Origin: JBBQSF01 sp038214085
GTDB taxonomy: Bacteria > Bacteroidota > Bacteroidia > Bacteroidales > CG2-30-32-10
Direction of reading: 5' to 3'
Assembly: GCA_038214085.1 (NCBI GenBank)
Contig: JBBQSF010000040.1
Span: 1 to 22,794, forward strand
DNA length: 22,794 nucleotides
This document shows, piece after piece, positions 21,839-22,794 of the stretch; position 1 is the first letter of the stretch; every line of letters begins with the position of its first letter. Position numbers and translations under genes: made by a program. The notes under the pieces were generated by a model. It was given only the letters and a program-made list of their open reading frames with translations. It was not told the origin of the DNA and made no database searches.

Positions 21839-22794
21839 ATGGCTTCTTCTAATTTTGTTGATTATGTTAAGATTTGCTGCCGTTCCGGAAAGGGCGGAGC
21901 TGGGTCTTCACACCTGGCTCATTTTCGCTCGAAACCCCGTGGAGGCCCTGATGGTGGAGATGGCGGAAGAGGCGGTCACATTATCCTTAAAGGAAATAAA
22001 CAACTCTGGACTCTACTTCATCTCAAATATACAAAACACGTAATTGCTGATGATGGCGTTAGCGGATCGGACAACCTCCGAACAGGTGCTTTTGGAAGTG
22101 ATGTGATACTCGAAGTCCCTTTGGGTACTGTTGCCCGCGATTTTGAAACCGGTTTACAGGAATGTGAAATTGTGGAGGATGGTCAACAGTTTGTAATACT
22201 ATCAGGCGGTCGCGGCGGTTTGGGCAACGACCATTTTAAATCTTCTACCAATCAAACTCCCCGTTATGCGCAACCGGGAGAACCGGGACTCGAAGAATGG
22301 AAAGTTCTTGAATTGAAAATACTTGCCGATGTTGGATTGGTTGGTTTTCCGAATGCAGGCAAATCTACTTTGCTTTCTGTTGTTTCTGCAGCAAAGCCGG
22401 AAATTGCCGATTATCCTTTCACTACTTTGGTTCCCAATTTGGGAATTGTTGCATATCGTGACAATAAATCTTTTGTAATGGCGGATATTCCTGGAATTAT
22501 CGAAGGTGCGCACGAAGGAAAAGGTTTAGGCCTTCGCTTTCTAAGACATATCGAACGCAATTCAATTCTGCTGTTTATGGTTCCTGCCGACTCGAAAGAT
22601 ATTAAAAAAGAATTTAAGATTTTACTTAACGAATTAAAACAGTTTAATCCCGAATTGCTTCACAAAACCCGTATTCTCGCTATTACTAAAAGCGACTTAC
22701 TCGATGATGAACTCGAAAAAGCTATAAAAAAAGAATTGCCACGAACCATTCCTTCTATTTTTATTTCTTCTATTACAGGAAAAGGAATTGTTGC
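21839..22794 (+). CDS. obg: GTPase Obg/CgtA, 5' part
   Basis: Obg is a GTPase needed for late assembly of the 50S subunit and linked to stress control. The frame starts at ATG 21839 (MASSNFVDYVKI) and is open for 318 codons to the right edge, so the C-terminus is missing. The glycine-rich Obg fold covers residues 1-160 (KGGAG, RGGPDGGDGGRGG, LSGGRGGLGN). The GTPase domain has G1 GFPNAGKST (169-177), G2 near PFTTL, G3 DIPGIIEG (from 216), G4 TKSD (283-286) and the G5 region SSITGKG. All GTP motifs are intact. It lies 10 nt downstream of adk in the hpt-adk-obg cluster. Confidence 0.97.
   Translation, partial: MASSNFVDYVKICCRSGKGGAGSSHLAHFRSKPRGGPDGGDGGRGGHIILKGNKQLWTLLHLKYTKHVIADDGVSGSDNLRTGAFGSDVILEVPLGTVARDFETGLQECEIVEDGQQFVILSGGRGGLGNDHFKSSTNQTPRYAQPGEPGLEEWKVLELKILADVGLVGFPNAGKSTLLSVVSAAKPEIADYPFTTLVPNLGIVAYRDNKSFVMADIPGIIEGAHEGKGLGLRFLRHIERNSILLFMVPADSKDIKKEFKILLNELKQFNPELLHKTRILAITKSDLLDDELEKAIKKELPRTIPSIFISSITGKGIV

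Noticed and set aside
21855..22043. Open frame on the plus strand inside the obg region
   Set aside because: It is a shadow of obg, whose own frame (from ATG 21839) carries all Obg and GTPase motifs.
1..22794. Search for CRISPR arrays, tRNA or rRNA genes, insertion sequences and phage genes
   Set aside because: No regularly spaced repeats, cloverleaf-like sequences, transposase or integrase motifs were recognised by reading; a tRNAscan or ISfinder run would settle this.

Overview
The window looks like chromosomal DNA from a Bacteroidota (Bacteroidetes) bacterium. It is AT-rich, with tightly packed genes that mostly lack Shine-Dalgarno sites. Several gene starts are preceded by the Bacteroidota promoter pattern TTTG-N18..20-TAnnTTTG. 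Protein content agrees: a C-terminal type IX secretion (T9SS) sorting domain, carboxypeptidase-regulatory-like domains, a TonB-dependent receptor with such a domain, a PorV/FadL-like barrel, a UMF1-type MFS carrier and the hpt-adk-obg order. I cannot name a genus. No rRNA, tRNA, CRISPR array, transposase or phage gene was seen.

Layout. (1) 1-542, minus strand: the 5' part of a secreted protein running off the left edge, then a 436-bp non-coding gap. (2) 979-4244, plus strand: a tightly coupled operon of a metallo-beta-lactamase/beta-CASP RNA-processing-type hydrolase followed by cytochrome c maturation genes ccmB, ccmC, ccmD (45 codons) and ccmE. CcmE carries the CxxxY heme-binding variant instead of the usual histidine; ccmA and ccmF are not adjacent. 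(3) 4335-4571: rpmB alone, with its own promoter and terminator. (4) 4708-7918: a small exported carboxypeptidase-regulatory-like protein and a TonB-dependent receptor. (5) 8005-8754: a Mn-type superoxide dismutase with a possible export signal, then a terminator, a nested palindrome and a second terminator. (6) 8997-16533, minus strand: a T9SS-exported alpha/beta hydrolase, a POT-family transporter, a UMF1-family transporter, a helix-hairpin-helix/outer-membrane barrel protein and a PorV-like barrel. (7) 16699-18555, plus strand: an LtaS-like membrane phosphotransferase/sulfatase. (8) 18643-20600, minus strand: purE overlapping a GT39-like membrane glycosyltransferase. (9) 20706-22794, plus strand: hpt, adk and the 5' part of obg.

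Most genes are housekeeping or envelope functions. Cytochrome c maturation serves periplasmic or membrane respiration; the receptor, barrels and transporters handle nutrient entry; the hydrolase and leftmost protein act outside the cell; purE, hpt and adk belong to purine synthesis, salvage and nucleotide balance, and obg to ribosome assembly. I see no complete new defence or mobile system. The points most worth checking are the MBL nuclease-ccm coupling with a CxxxY CcmE, the barrel with a degenerate ComEA-like module beside a PorV-like partner, the POT carrier lacking the first glutamate of its proton-coupling motif, and the nested palindrome at 8841-8926.
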